Origin: Bacteroidales bacterium
GTDB taxonomy: Bacteria; Bacteroidota; Bacteroidia; Bacteroidales; UBA932
Direction of reading: 5' to 3'
DNA: 64,000 bases
Assembly: GCA_022648685.1 (NCBI GenBank)
Contig: JALCMW010000008.1
Span: 1-64,000, forward strand
Notes under the pieces: model-generated
What the model was told of the DNA's origin: nothing
Databases searched by the model: none
The model's input: only the letters and a program-made list of their open reading frames with translations
Part shown: positions 17,130 through 28,562 of the stretch, in pieces
Numbering within the stretch: position 1 is the stretch's first letter
Layout of the letters: each line of letters opens with the position of its first letter
Program-made: the position numbers and the translations under genes

Positions 17130-18533
17130 ATGAAAAATAAGTACATCGATCTGATTGAGCAGACGTTCGAGTTCCCTCAGGATGAATTCAGAGTTGAAGA
17201 CGGTGAGCTTTATTTTAACGATATAAGTCTCATGAAGATAATTGGCAGGTACGGTACCCCGTTGAGAATAACATATCTGCCGAAAATATCCTCGCAAATA
17301 CAAAAGGCAAAACGTCTGTTTAAAGTTGCGATGGCGAAATCCGATTATAAAGGGGAATACCACTATTGTTATTGTACCAAAAGTTCGCAGTTTTCCTTTG
17401 TTTTGCACGAAGCTCTGAAAAACGATATACACATAGAAACTTCTTCCGCATATGATCTGAATCTTGTGGAAGCCCTGCATAAAGACGGATCCATAAACAA
17501 GGATATGATAGTCATTTGCAACGGATTCAAGAGGCCTCAATACATCAGGAACATAGCGGATATGCTTAATGCAGGATGGAATAACATAATTCCGGTCCTT
17601 GACAACAAAAATGAACTTGAAGATCTTGAGGATCTTATCAAGGTTCCTACCCAGCTGGCGGTAAGAATAGCATCGGAGGAAGAGCCCAATTTCGATTTCT
17701 ATACTTCCAGACTGGGGATAAGGTATAGTGATATCATTCCTTTTTACAGGAATCTTATCAGCACCAAGAAGAATTTCCATCTCAAGATGCTCCATTTCTT
17801 CATTAATACGGGGATTAAGGACACTTCCTATTATTGGAACGAATTGGCCAAGTGTGTTTCCCTGTATTGCGACCTGAAGAAAATCTGCCCGGATCTGGAT
17901 TCTCTGAATATAGGCGGCGGGCTGCCAAACAAAACATCCCTGGCCATGGATTTCGATTACGAATATATGGTTGAAGAAATCGTAAATCAGATCAAAAGCG
18001 CATGCGAGGCCCATGAAACGCCTGAGCCTAACATATATACCGAATTCGGAAACTACACTGTCGGAGAGGCCGGAGCTTATATTTTCAAGATACTTGATAT
18101 CAAACAGCAGAATGACAGGGAGAGATGGTATATGATAGATAATTCCTTTATGACGACAATGCCGGATACCTGGGGGCTGAATCAGAGATTCATTCTTCTT
18201 CCTGTCAATAAATGGGGGGATGAATATCAGAGAGTCTTCCTTGGAGGGTTGACGTGCGACAGCCAGGATTACTATAATGCCGAGGCCCATGCAAACGCAA
18301 TCTTCCTGCCAACAATCAGAAACCGCAGGGAGTCTTTGTATATAGGATTTTTCCATACAGGTGCCTATCAGGAAGCCATATCCGGATTCGGCGGCATAAA
18401 ACATTGCCTGCAGCCATCTCCAAAGCATATCCTGATCAATCGTGACGAAGATGGAAATCTGACCACCGAGGTGTTTGCTCCGGAACAGTCCTACGAATCC
18501 ATGCTTGATATCCTTGGATACAAGTACAAATAG
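17130..18533 (+). CDS. PLP-dependent arginine decarboxylase (alanine racemase-fold, Bacteroidota short type)
   Basis: Protein of 467 residues of the fold-type III decarboxylases. The PLP lysine is in YCTKSSQFSF (about residue 82-90), the phosphate-binding glycines are in LNIGGGLPNKTS, and TEFGNYTVGEAGA and LTCDSQDYY contain the substrate-side conserved residues; LTCDS supplies the second-subunit cysteine. Enzymes of this length in Bacteroidota are usually called arginine decarboxylase (agmatine and spermidine synthesis), but diaminopimelate or carboxynorspermidine decarboxylase activity is not excluded. It lacks the long inserts of E. coli SpeA. It begins a plus-strand run with a SpoU methyltransferase 24 bases downstream. 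Confidence 0.82.
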   Translation: MKNKYIDLIEQTFEFPQDEFRVEDGELYFNDISLMKIIGRYGTPLRITYLPKISSQIQKAKRLFKVAMAKSDYKGEYHYCYCTKSSQFSFVLHEALKNDIHIETSSAYDLNLVEALHKDGSINKDMIVICNGFKRPQYIRNIADMLNAGWNNIIPVLDNKNELEDLEDLIKVPTQLAVRIASEEEPNFDFYTSRLGIRYSDIIPFYRNLISTKKNFHLKMLHFFINTGIKDTSYYWNELAKCVSLYCDLKKICPDLDSLNIGGGLPNKTSLAMDFDYEYMVEEIVNQIKSACEAHETPEPNIYTEFGNYTVGEAGAYIFKILDIKQQNDRERWYMIDNSFMTTMPDTWGLNQRFILLPVNKWGDEYQRVFLGGLTCDSQDYYNAEAHANAIFLPTIRNRRESLYIGFFHTGAYQEAISGFGGIKHCLQPSPKHILINRDEDGNLTTEVFAPEQSYESMLDILGYKYK

Positions 18534-18557
18534 TGTTTCCTTTTTAACCTGCTTGGA

Positions 18558-19316
18558 ATGAGCCTTATATCAAAAAATGAAATTAAAACGATAAAGTCGT
18601 TATCGGACAAAAAATACAGGGACAGCTGCGGACTTTTTGCAGTTGAAGGCGAAAAGATGGTGGATGAAGCCTTGCATTCCGGTTTCAAGGTTGAGAGGAT
18701 TTTCAGGAAAGAAGAAATAGGAGAGCAGGCCATGTCGAGGATATCATCTTTTTCAACTCCTTCCCCGGTGCTTGCTGTTATAAGAAAACCTGACCATATT
18801 GCCATATCGTCTTACGGTATGCTGGATTCCATCCTTTCCGGAGGCGGACTGTTTATGGCTCTTGACAAGATAAGGGATCCGGGCAATCTCGGCACTATAA
18901 TAAGGATCTGTGATTGGTTCGGTGTCAAGGCTCTCTTCGCATCGGATGATACTGTGGATGTTTTCAATCCGAAAGTGGTACAGGCAACTATGGGCGCTAT
19001 TTTCCGCCTTCGTTTCCATTATACTGATATCGGGGAATTATGCAAAAGGGTTGTTTCAGGGAACGGAAGGGTATACGGAACATTTCTTGAAGGTGAAAAT
19101 ATCTATTCGGCCGGACTTGACAACGGTCTTGAATCCCCTTCTCTTGTAGTCATCGGTAATGAGTCGGAAGGAATCTCAAGGGAAATCAAGGGATTGGTGA
19201 CGGACAAGATCAATATTCCGCCATATCCTGACGGAGAGAGCGGTTCCGAATCGCTTAATGCCGCAGTGGCTTCGGCGGTTACGATTGCTGAATTTCGCAG
19301 AAGACTTTGTACATAA
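18558..19316 (+). CDS. SpoU/TrmH-family RNA 2'-O-methyltransferase
   Basis: Protein of 252 residues. A short N-terminal RNA-binding substrate domain (about 1-95, with FAVEGEKMVDEAL) precedes the SPOUT catalytic domain. The three SpoU motifs are visible: DKIRDPGNLGTIIRICDWFG (motif 1, about 106-125), VVIGNESEGIS (motif 2) and INIPPYPDGESGSESLNAAVA (motif 3, seen as a run of segments). The trefoil knot binds SAM and the conserved N and S/E residues act in ribose methylation of rRNA or tRNA; the target site cannot be told. It is followed after 19 bases by the receiver/PPDK fusion gene on the same strand. Confidence 0.92.
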   Translation: MSLISKNEIKTIKSLSDKKYRDSCGLFAVEGEKMVDEALHSGFKVERIFRKEEIGEQAMSRISSFSTPSPVLAVIRKPDHIAISSYGMLDSILSGGGLFMALDKIRDPGNLGTIIRICDWFGVKALFASDDTVDVFNPKVVQATMGAIFRLRFHYTDIGELCKRVVSGNGRVYGTFLEGENIYSAGLDNGLESPSLVVIGNESEGISREIKGLVTDKINIPPYPDGESGSESLNAAVASAVTIAEFRRRLCT

Positions 19317-19335
19317 TAGATTAAACATACGAAAA

Positions 19336-22308
19336 ATGGATGATTCGGGACGGAATTCGGCAAAACAACTGTTTTATATGCCTTATGAGTCTCTTCTTAC
19401 TTTCAGGGTAAAGAAGATACTTATGATATGCAGTAATTACGATGCTTTTATTCTAGAAGAAGACGGACAGATAGAGTCTGAAGTCTACAAAGAATATATT
19501 GATTTGAATTTGACCGATCCTCCGCGTTTCGTATGGACAGATTCTTCCGATGCTGCAAGGCTTGTCCTTGACAAACGGAAAGATATAGATATGATCATTT
19601 GTATGTTCAATGAACATGACAAGCATATCTTTTCCCTGGCTGCGGATCTGAAGTCCAAGGGAATAGATATTCCTTTCGTGCTTTTGATACACTATTCCAG
19701 GGAAATAAAGAAAAAAATCTCCAAGCAGTACAATTCTTCAGTCGATTTCATATTCAGCTGGCACGGCAATCCGGAGCTTATCCTGGCGATAGTAAAATTG
19801 TATGAAGATAGCCATAATGCCGATAACGATATACTTAAAGTAGGTGTGCAGGCTATCCTGCTAGTAGAGGATTCCGTGCGGTATTATTCTACTTATCTTC
19901 CCGAATTGTACAAACTTGTACTGACCCAAAGCAACGAGTTCCTGAAAGAGACGTTGAATGCCGAACAGAAAAGGAACAGGAAACGCTCCCGTCCGAAGAT
20001 ATTGCTTGCAACATGTTATGAAGAAGCTCTGTCAATTTTTGAAAAATATAAATCAAACATCCTTGGGGTTATTTCCGATGTGGGAATGATCGTACATAAA
20101 GGAGACCCTTCTTCTGCCGAAAAATTAGATGCAGGAATAGATTTTGTGCACAGGATAAAGAACGTTGATCCGTTGATGCCCGTCTTGCTTCAGTCTTCCC
20201 AGGGCAGCGTTGCCGCAATTGCAAAATCCCTTGGCGTGGGATTTCTGAGGAAATATTCCCGTACGTTGTTTCTCCAGCTTTCCGATTACATGAAAGAAGA
20301 ATTCGGTTTCGGTGATTTTGTATTCAGGGACAAAAAAGGCGCGGAATACGGAAGGGCCGTCAATCTGCATGAACTGGAAAAACTGATAAGTAAAGTTCCT
20401 GACGATATACTGGTAAGCAAGACATCCAGGAACATGTTTTCGAAATGGTTCTATGCCAGAGGTCTTTTCACTCTTGCAAGCCGTTTCAAGGCTGTACATC
20501 ACATAGTCGCCTCGGATGCCAGGAATTTCATCACCGAGCAGATAAACATATACCATGATTTGTGCGGACGGGGAATCATTGCCCAGTTCGAAAGGGATTC
20601 TTACGAAGATTATATATGGTTTTCCCGGGTGGGACAATCATCCATGGGGGGAAAAGCCAGAGGGCTTGCTTTCCTTAACAGTCTTGTGAAGAAATATGAT
20701 TTGGCAGCTTCTTACGATAACATGAGAATATCCACTCCCAGGTCGATAGTGATAACTACGGAGTATTTCGATCAGTTCATTCTCGAAAACGGACTCCAGT
20801 ATGTGATAGATTCCGAACTGTCCGATTCCGAAATCCTGTCCGAGTTCGTGGCATCAAGGCTTCCGGAAGAATTGATAGAAGATCTGAAAATATATCTTTC
20901 AACAGTGGACTCCCCTCTTGCGGTAAGGTCCAGTTCTAAGCTGGAAGACAGTAACTACCAGCCTTTTGCCGGTGTATATTCAACCTACATGGTTCCCGTC
21001 ACGGAGAACAAGGATCAGATGCTAAGGATGCTGGACAAAGCTATAAAAAGTGTTTATGCATCTGTTTTCTATAATGGAAGCCGTTTGTATATCCAGACTA
21101 CTGAGAATCTTCTCAGCGAAGAGAAGATGGCTGTAATAATACAGACGATATGCGGATCGGAACATAACGGTTTATATTATCCGCTTGTTTCAGGCGTTGC
21201 CCGTTCCGTAAATTTCTATCCTTTGGGGGAAGAGAAATCGGGGGAAGGAATAGTCAATCTGGCCTTCGGTTTGGGAAAGACCATAGTCGAAGGGGGCAAA
21301 TCTTTGCGATTCAGTCCGAAGCATCCGAGAAAGATTCTTCAGCTTTCCGATACGGGATTAGCCCGGAAGGATACACAGAAAATGATGTATGCGCTTGATT
21401 TAAGGCCAAGTGCATTCAAGATATCAAGAAATGAAGGAGTTAATCTTGTCAATATTCCTGTAAATGAGGCAATTAAATATTTCGATTATCCTTCTTATGT
21501 TGTTTCGTCTTATGATTACCAGAATGATAGGATAAAACCGGGATATTCAGGAATCGGAAGCATAGTCGTTTCATTCGACACAATAGTGAAATACGGTAAA
21601 TTTCCTTTGGTAAAAGCTCTCGGCGATATCTTGAAAATATGCAGGAAAGAACTGGCAAGCGAAATAGAAATGGAATTTGCAGCCGATGTAATTCCTGAAT
21701 CGGAAGGAAACCGCATTGTACTGAAACTGCTTCAGGTCCGTCCCATAAGGGAATTCATGAATGAAGATTCGAATGTTTACGGTAATGTGGCTTCGGATAT
21801 GAAAAATGTGCTTGTCAGGTCCGACAAAGCTCTGGGAGCCGGATATATAAGCAATATAGACAATTTCGTATTGGTCACTCCGGATAAGTTCGACAATACC
21901 GAAACGGCTGCTATAGCTGAAGAAATCGGGAAAATAAATTCGGATATGAGAGCACGCGGCGAAGGATACATTCTGATCGGACCGGGGCGATGGGGATCTT
22001 CCGACAGATTTCTGGGCATACCTGTCACATGGAGCGATATTTCGGAAGCAAAGGTAATAATCGAAAACAGCCTTCCAGGATATGAAGTCGAACCTAGCCA
22101 GGGAACACATTTCTTTCAGAATATCACTTCCCTGGGTGTCGGATATCTGTCCGTAAGCCGGCAGGCCGGTAACGGTTTTGTTGATTTCGATTCGTTGTAT
22201 TCTCTTGAACCGGTACAAGAAGGCCGGTTTACAAAGGTCTTCAAGGCTCCTTCATCACTGGTGGCATTCATTGACAGGAACACCAACAAAGCTATAATAG
22301 GATACTAG
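19336..22308 (+). CDS. Receiver-like domains fused to a PPDK/PEP-synthase ATP-binding domain
   Basis: Protein of 990 residues from the ATG at 19336; an earlier ATG at 19258 lies inside the SpoU gene. Residues about 25-155 look like a degenerate receiver, and about 170-320 a second one with acidic pocket LLVEDS, phospho-acceptor D248 in VISDVGM, a hydroxyl residue in VLLQSS and lysine in FLRKYS, but with a long charged insert. From about 435 comes a PPDK_N ATP-grasp domain: SSMGGKARGLAFL, LAVRSSSKLEDS, FAGVYST and the end LLQVRPI. There is no swivelling-histidine domain and no PEP-binding barrel, so it cannot by itself make PEP. The family is recalled from Bacteroidota; a signal-controlled phosphotransferase role is inference. 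It overlaps the convergent glycosidase by 4 bases. Confidence 0.85.
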   Translation: MDDSGRNSAKQLFYMPYESLLTFRVKKILMICSNYDAFILEEDGQIESEVYKEYIDLNLTDPPRFVWTDSSDAARLVLDKRKDIDMIICMFNEHDKHIFSLAADLKSKGIDIPFVLLIHYSREIKKKISKQYNSSVDFIFSWHGNPELILAIVKLYEDSHNADNDILKVGVQAILLVEDSVRYYSTYLPELYKLVLTQSNEFLKETLNAEQKRNRKRSRPKILLATCYEEALSIFEKYKSNILGVISDVGMIVHKGDPSSAEKLDAGIDFVHRIKNVDPLMPVLLQSSQGSVAAIAKSLGVGFLRKYSRTLFLQLSDYMKEEFGFGDFVFRDKKGAEYGRAVNLHELEKLISKVPDDILVSKTSRNMFSKWFYARGLFTLASRFKAVHHIVASDARNFITEQINIYHDLCGRGIIAQFERDSYEDYIWFSRVGQSSMGGKARGLAFLNSLVKKYDLAASYDNMRISTPRSIVITTEYFDQFILENGLQYVIDSELSDSEILSEFVASRLPEELIEDLKIYLSTVDSPLAVRSSSKLEDSNYQPFAGVYSTYMVPVTENKDQMLRMLDKAIKSVYASVFYNGSRLYIQTTENLLSEEKMAVIIQTICGSEHNGLYYPLVSGVARSVNFYPLGEEKSGEGIVNLAFGLGKTIVEGGKSLRFSPKHPRKILQLSDTGLARKDTQKMMYALDLRPSAFKISRNEGVNLVNIPVNEAIKYFDYPSYVVSSYDYQNDRIKPGYSGIGSIVVSFDTIVKYGKFPLVKALGDILKICRKELASEIEMEFAADVIPESEGNRIVLKLLQVRPIREFMNEDSNVYGNVASDMKNVLVRSDKALGAGYISNIDNFVLVTPDKFDNTETAAIAEEIGKINSDMRARGEGYILIGPGRWGSSDRFLGIPVTWSDISEAKVIIENSLPGYEVEPSQGTHFFQNITSLGVGYLSVSRQAGNGFVDFDSLYSLEPVQEGRFTKVFKAPSSLVAFIDRNTNKAIIGY

Positions 22309-23957
22309 TTTTCCAGTTCGATTATCTCTGCATCCATAGGACCGGCCACAACTCTGATTGCCGATTGTGAATTGAATTCAGGTGTTTCCTTAATTTTCAT
22401 ATATCCGAAGGCATCTTCAGGTATTATGATTGATGTATCGGCTTTCACATTGCTGAAATTCGAAAAAACGAGCAGTGTTTTGCTTCCGTAATGTCTGAGA
22501 AATGCGAAATGCCTATTCTCATCGAATCCGTCGGAAGAATAGTTGCAATAACATAAATCATAGAAGCATCCTTTGGTTACGGCCGGTTCCGAGGCAGCGA
22601 GTCTGATTGCAGATGCGAATTTCGAAAAGAACAACTGATCTTCTTTATCCATGCCTGTAATGTGTTCGATTTCCGTCATATCCGCATTGATGTATCCTGC
22701 AGGTACATTATGTATCAGTCTATATAACTTTTTCAGGGAAGAAACGCTCCACCAGTCATAAATTGATGTCCTTCCGTCAAGGCCGCTCATTCCTTCTTCA
22801 TCCATTCCCCGTTCTCCGGCTTCTTCTCCTGAGTAGATCATGAATGGCGATGTATTCAAAAAGAGCGATACGTACAAAGCCGCGAAAGTATTTCCCGCTT
22901 TTTTTCCGAAGAAATCGGATGCAAATCTCTGCTCATCGTGATTCTCCAGAAAGTTCAGCATGTGAGGCTGAAGTGTTCCCGCCGATTGCCAATTCCAGGT
23001 GATGCTTTTCGCCGATTGCCAAAGCTCGACAGGCATACCTTTGTCGTTCAGATTCTTGCTTACAATTGATCTCAACGTGTCATACATACCGGATTTGTCG
23101 TACAGATAGTCGAATCCGGTCTTGTATATATAATCGGCATATTTCTGTTTCTGATAAACTTCGGCTATGAATATAACGCCATTGAATTCATTTTTGATTT
23201 TTGCTATCATCCATTCGAAAAATTCCTGCGGTACCAGTTCCACCATATCGCATCTGAAACCGTCTATGCCTTTCGCGGCCCAGAACCGTACTATTTCGTA
23301 CATTTTGTCCCAAGTCTGCGTATGGAAGTTGCAATAATTAAGTTTTATAGTATCGTACCAATCATATATTCCCGGCTTGGAGCTGTAATTGTTCCCTGAA
23401 GCTTTTGCAGGGCATTCACAATATGAAGTCTTGCCTGACGGCAATTCTAGTGTCTGTCCTGGATAGTAGAAAAAGTCATTTTCAGCCTTCCAATGTACAT
23501 TCCGGTCATCGTCTTTGCCTAATATGTTTCTGCCTCCGAATCTTCCGTAATCCCTTGCAACATGGTTCGGTACGAAATCCAGTATGACCTTCAGCCCTGA
23601 TTCGTGAGTCCTTTTCACGAGATCATCGAATTCTCTCATCCTGTTTTCAGGATCATCGGCCAGATACGGGTTTACGTCGTAATAATCGTTTATTGCATAA
23701 GGCGAACCTGCTTTTCCTTTGACCCACGAACTGTCCGAGGCTTCACATCCTCCGGATGATTCCGTCGTGGCATGTCTTATCACTCCGGTATACCAGACGT
23801 GTGAAACGCCGAGCCATTTTAAGTATGAGAGTGTCTTTTTGTCAATAGCGGAGAATTTCCCTGTCCCGTTTGTTTGGAGATTGCCGTTTTTTTGAGGTTC
23901 GTTTTCCATGTTTCCCCATAATCTCGGCAGCAATTGATATATTATAGGTTTATCCAT
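22305..23957 (-). CDS. GH13 alpha-amylase family glycoside hydrolase
   Basis: Protein of 550 residues. The GH13 motifs are complete: region I VILDFVPNHV (about 124-133), region II GFRCDMVE with nucleophile D237, region III FIAEVYQ with acid/base E266, region IV ENHDEQR with D341. A C-terminal beta domain follows (LLVFSNFSNVKADTSIIIP). There is no signal peptide, so the enzyme is cytoplasmic and probably handles glycogen- or starch-derived oligosaccharides; the specificity (amylase, glucosidase, transferase) cannot be fixed. Convergent with the PPDK fusion (4-base overlap). A small stretch upstream holds only the terminator of the phosphofructokinase gene. Confidence 0.93.
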   Translation of the reverse strand: MDKPIIYQLLPRLWGNMENEPQKNGNLQTNGTGKFSAIDKKTLSYLKWLGVSHVWYTGVIRHATTESSGGCEASDSSWVKGKAGSPYAINDYYDVNPYLADDPENRMREFDDLVKRTHESGLKVILDFVPNHVARDYGRFGGRNILGKDDDRNVHWKAENDFFYYPGQTLELPSGKTSYCECPAKASGNNYSSKPGIYDWYDTIKLNYCNFHTQTWDKMYEIVRFWAAKGIDGFRCDMVELVPQEFFEWMIAKIKNEFNGVIFIAEVYQKQKYADYIYKTGFDYLYDKSGMYDTLRSIVSKNLNDKGMPVELWQSAKSITWNWQSAGTLQPHMLNFLENHDEQRFASDFFGKKAGNTFAALYVSLFLNTSPFMIYSGEEAGERGMDEEGMSGLDGRTSIYDWWSVSSLKKLYRLIHNVPAGYINADMTEIEHITGMDKEDQLFFSKFASAIRLAASEPAVTKGCFYDLCYCNYSSDGFDENRHFAFLRHYGSKTLLVFSNFSNVKADTSIIIPEDAFGYMKIKETPEFNSQSAIRVVAGPMDAEIIELEN

Positions 23958-24095
23958 TGATTACAGATTTAATGTCAAGTGTTCTATACCCCACCTGCAT
24001 ATTCCGAGCCAAATGCCTTATGCGACAAATGGTCCGTTTCCTCGTTCTCCGCCATTGCCGGATGATGGAAATCCCCGCCGGACGGCCATTAACTA

Positions 24096-24135
24096 AAAGA
24101 AGCCCGGGGAAAATTCTTATCCCCCGGGCTTCTTT
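24096..24135 (-). terminator. Strong intrinsic terminator downstream of pfp
   Basis: A perfect 14-bp stem (24096-24109 with 24122-24135, core AAGCCCGGGG / CCCCGGGCTT) with a 12-base loop lies 25 bases after the pfp stop. On the minus strand it is followed by a short T-rich run. It would also stop leaky transcription coming from the other side. Confidence 0.8.
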
Positions 24136-24159
24136 CTATTTCTGACGGGATCCGTCGTT

Positions 24160-25389
24160 TTACCAGTTCAAAATCTTTTTGAAATCGTAAAGTTCGGGAT
24201 CGGACACATATTTTCCTGCGGCTTCGTAATCGGCCGGAGTTATATAGTGACAGATATGGGCGTAATAGTTCTTCGCAGTTCCGCCGTTGATGTTTACCCT
24301 TCGCGGAGGAATCTTACCTTCCTTGTTCTGAAGATCTTCAAGATACAAAGGATGCGATTCCCCTGAAGCGTCAACATATACCATACAGCCGGTCTCCCCT
24401 TTCTCGAACAATTCGTATGCTCCCATTGCCAGTTCTGTGCAATAAGTCAAATCGTACGCTATCGGATCCTGGCAGCGGACGTCATATCCGATTTCCACAG
24501 GACGCGTCTTGATTTTCATTCCTATTTTCTTGAATTCCTTTTCAAGAATGTCATTGAACAACACCGCTTTCGATATCTTACCGAGTTCCGGATGTCCGTG
24601 CTCGTCATAAGTCATATGTACTCCCGTAGCTTTCAGGTCTTCAGGATCAAGATCATGGAATACGCCTTCGGCTACCACTACTGTTCCGTAAGGAATGCCT
24701 AGAATCGTTCTTTTGATTATTGCCGAAAGAGTCAGCTTTATGATTTTGTCGACAGTGATTTCCGTATTGCAGAACATTTCCGGAATTATGGTCATAGGGC
24801 AATGGGTGGCTTCACCGATTCCAAGGGCAAGATGTCCTGCGGAACGTCCCATGGCCGAGATCAGAAGCCAGTTTCCTGATGTCCTGGCATCTTCGTATAC
24901 TGTCCTGGCTATATGGGCGCCTTCATCCTTGGCGGAATTGAATCCGAAGGTAGGCGTATTGTCAGGAAGAGGAAGATCGTTGTCGATCGTCTTGGGTACA
25001 TGTATGTTCTGTATATCGTATTTGTTCCTTTTCAGGAATTTCGCGATTCTGTTGGCTGTGGAAGCCGTGTCATCTCCGCCTACGGTAACAAGCAGTTTGA
25101 TATTATTGTCGCTGAAGAGTTTAAGATTGAAATTCTTCTCAAAATCCTCATCCGTAGGTTTGAATCTGCTCATTTGAAGGTAAGAACCACCCCTATTGAA
25201 ATAGGCATCAGCCTTGAAGAAATCTATGTCTTCGGTATTGGGAGTCTTGCTGAAAAGCCCCGAATATCCGCCATGAAGTCCGATTACTCTGAATCCGTTG
25301 GAAAGAAAAGTTTTTGCAACGCTGCATACTACCGTGTTCATCCCCGGAGCTGGACCGCCGCCGCAAAGAATAATAATAGAATCTTTCAT
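24160..25389 (-). CDS. pfp: Pyrophosphate-dependent 6-phosphofructokinase
   Basis: Protein of 409 residues of the phosphofructokinase family. Phosphate loop GGGPAPGMNTVV at the N-terminus, then VTVGGDDTAST and PKTIDNDLPLPDNTPTFGF. The GGDD sequence (aspartate replacing the glycine of ATP-type enzymes) and the lysine in PKTIDND are known marks of PPi-dependent enzymes, so it phosphorylates fructose-6-phosphate reversibly with PPi. MGRSAGHLALGIG is the substrate loop. The gene has its own promoter (25443-25450) divergent from ligA and a strong terminator behind it, so it is monocistronic. Confidence 0.93.
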   Translation of the reverse strand: MKDSIIILCGGGPAPGMNTVVCSVAKTFLSNGFRVIGLHGGYSGLFSKTPNTEDIDFFKADAYFNRGGSYLQMSRFKPTDEDFEKNFNLKLFSDNNIKLLVTVGGDDTASTANRIAKFLKRNKYDIQNIHVPKTIDNDLPLPDNTPTFGFNSAKDEGAHIARTVYEDARTSGNWLLISAMGRSAGHLALGIGEATHCPMTIIPEMFCNTEITVDKIIKLTLSAIIKRTILGIPYGTVVVAEGVFHDLDPEDLKATGVHMTYDEHGHPELGKISKAVLFNDILEKEFKKIGMKIKTRPVEIGYDVRCQDPIAYDLTYCTELAMGAYELFEKGETGCMVYVDASGESHPLYLEDLQNKEGKIPPRRVNINGGTAKNYYAHICHYITPADYEAAGKYVSDPELYDFKKILNW

Positions 25390-25442
25390 AAAAATCGATT
25401 ATATAAAGTTTGAAAATATTGATACATCTTTTGGTGCGGTCG

Positions 25443-25450
25443 CAAAATTA
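25443..25450 (-). promoter_or_regulatory. -7 promoter element TAATTTTG for pfp
   Basis: Minus-strand TAATTTTG lies 53 bases upstream of the pfp ATG, in the region shared with ligA. Confidence 0.4.
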
Positions 25451-25485
25451 ATCTATTTTCAGCAAAATATACACGAAAAAATGGT

Positions 25486-27603
<2,118 letters not shown>

Positions 27604-27632
27604 AAAAGAGTCCGTTACCCTAAACGAACCTG

Positions 27633-28562
27633 ATGATGAAGATTAAAGAAAGGATACAGAAAATACGAAAATACATATCGGAAGAAATCTGGCAGCTCGA
27701 TACTGACGATTTCAGCCGGTTCAAAGCCAGAATCATCAGGGATGTAAAGGTGTTGATAATTACGATCCGGACATTTTCGGCCCAAAAGATAGGATTCCAG
27801 GCTGTCGCCCTGAGTTTTTTCTGTACGATGGCCGTAGTTCCTTTCATTTCATTCGCTTTTGTCATAACTGGCGGTCTTGGTTTGGACGGAGTATTGAAAA
27901 ATCTTTTATATGCCAATTTCGACAATCAGCAGGTTATCGATACGGTGTTGCGCTTTTCGGACAATATAATCAGGACATCCCATTCCAGTGTACTGGGCTT
28001 GATAAGCGCCCTTTTGTTCGTTTGGCTGGTTATTTGGATGATGATGTGCGTGGAGAGTGTATTCAATAATGTATGGAAAGTGAAGAAGTCCAGGAATATA
28101 TTCAAAAGATTTTCTTTTTATATTGCCATCTTGTGCTTGTCGCCTTTCATCATCATGCTTTTTTTCTCCGGTTCCATAGTCTATTCCCATATACTGGATT
28201 CCCTTGTTCCCAACAAAATTGCTTTCTCTGAAAGCATTAAATCCTTCTTGGGCTGGATAGTATTTTGCATAATATCGATATTGACATTTTCGGCCATGTA
28301 CAAATTTGTTCCTAATTTCAAGGTCAAATACAGTTGCGCCATCATGGCAGCGGTTTTTTCCGGTGTCGTATTTACCCTGCTTCAGTATTTGTATCTTGAA
28401 ACCCAGGTTTTTGTAACCAGGCTGAACGCCATATACGGTGCTGTTGCCGCCATTCCTTTGTTTATGTTCTGGCTTAATTTCGGCTGGTTCATAATATTGT
28501 TCGGGGCCGAGTTGTCCTATGCGTTCCAAAGTGTTGATGATTATAACATTATTGAAAAATGA
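27633..28562 (+). CDS. YihY/BrkB family inner-membrane protein
   Basis: Protein of 309 residues with about six membrane spans. It shows the YihY/BrkB pattern: FSAQKIGFQAVALSFF leading into the first span, a long loop, NVWKVKKSRN after a span with WMMMCVESVF, FVPNFKVKYSCAIMAA, and the final helix pair AIYGAVAAIPLFMFWLNFGWFIILFGAEL. Its function remains poorly defined (once proposed as RNase BN in error). Two adjacent ATGs (27633, 27636) are both possible starts. Its stop overlaps the start of the RSH gene (ATGA at 28559-28562), so the two are translationally coupled. Confidence 0.93.
   Translation: MMKIKERIQKIRKYISEEIWQLDTDDFSRFKARIIRDVKVLIITIRTFSAQKIGFQAVALSFFCTMAVVPFISFAFVITGGLGLDGVLKNLLYANFDNQQVIDTVLRFSDNIIRTSHSSVLGLISALLFVWLVIWMMMCVESVFNNVWKVKKSRNIFKRFSFYIAILCLSPFIIMLFFSGSIVYSHILDSLVPNKIAFSESIKSFLGWIVFCIISILTFSAMYKFVPNFKVKYSCAIMAAVFSGVVFTLLQYLYLETQVFVTRLNAIYGAVAAIPLFMFWLNFGWFIILFGAELSYAFQSVDDYNIIEK

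Noticed and set aside
17055..18428. Long open frame of 457 codons antisense to the arginine decarboxylase
   Set aside because: It is a mirror of a strongly conserved enzyme gene; it has no coherent domains, and the real gene has a promoter and conserved PLP motifs.
23957..24145. Short open frame between the glycosidase and pfp
   Set aside because: It runs through the terminator hairpin (24096-24135) and has no recognisable protein character.
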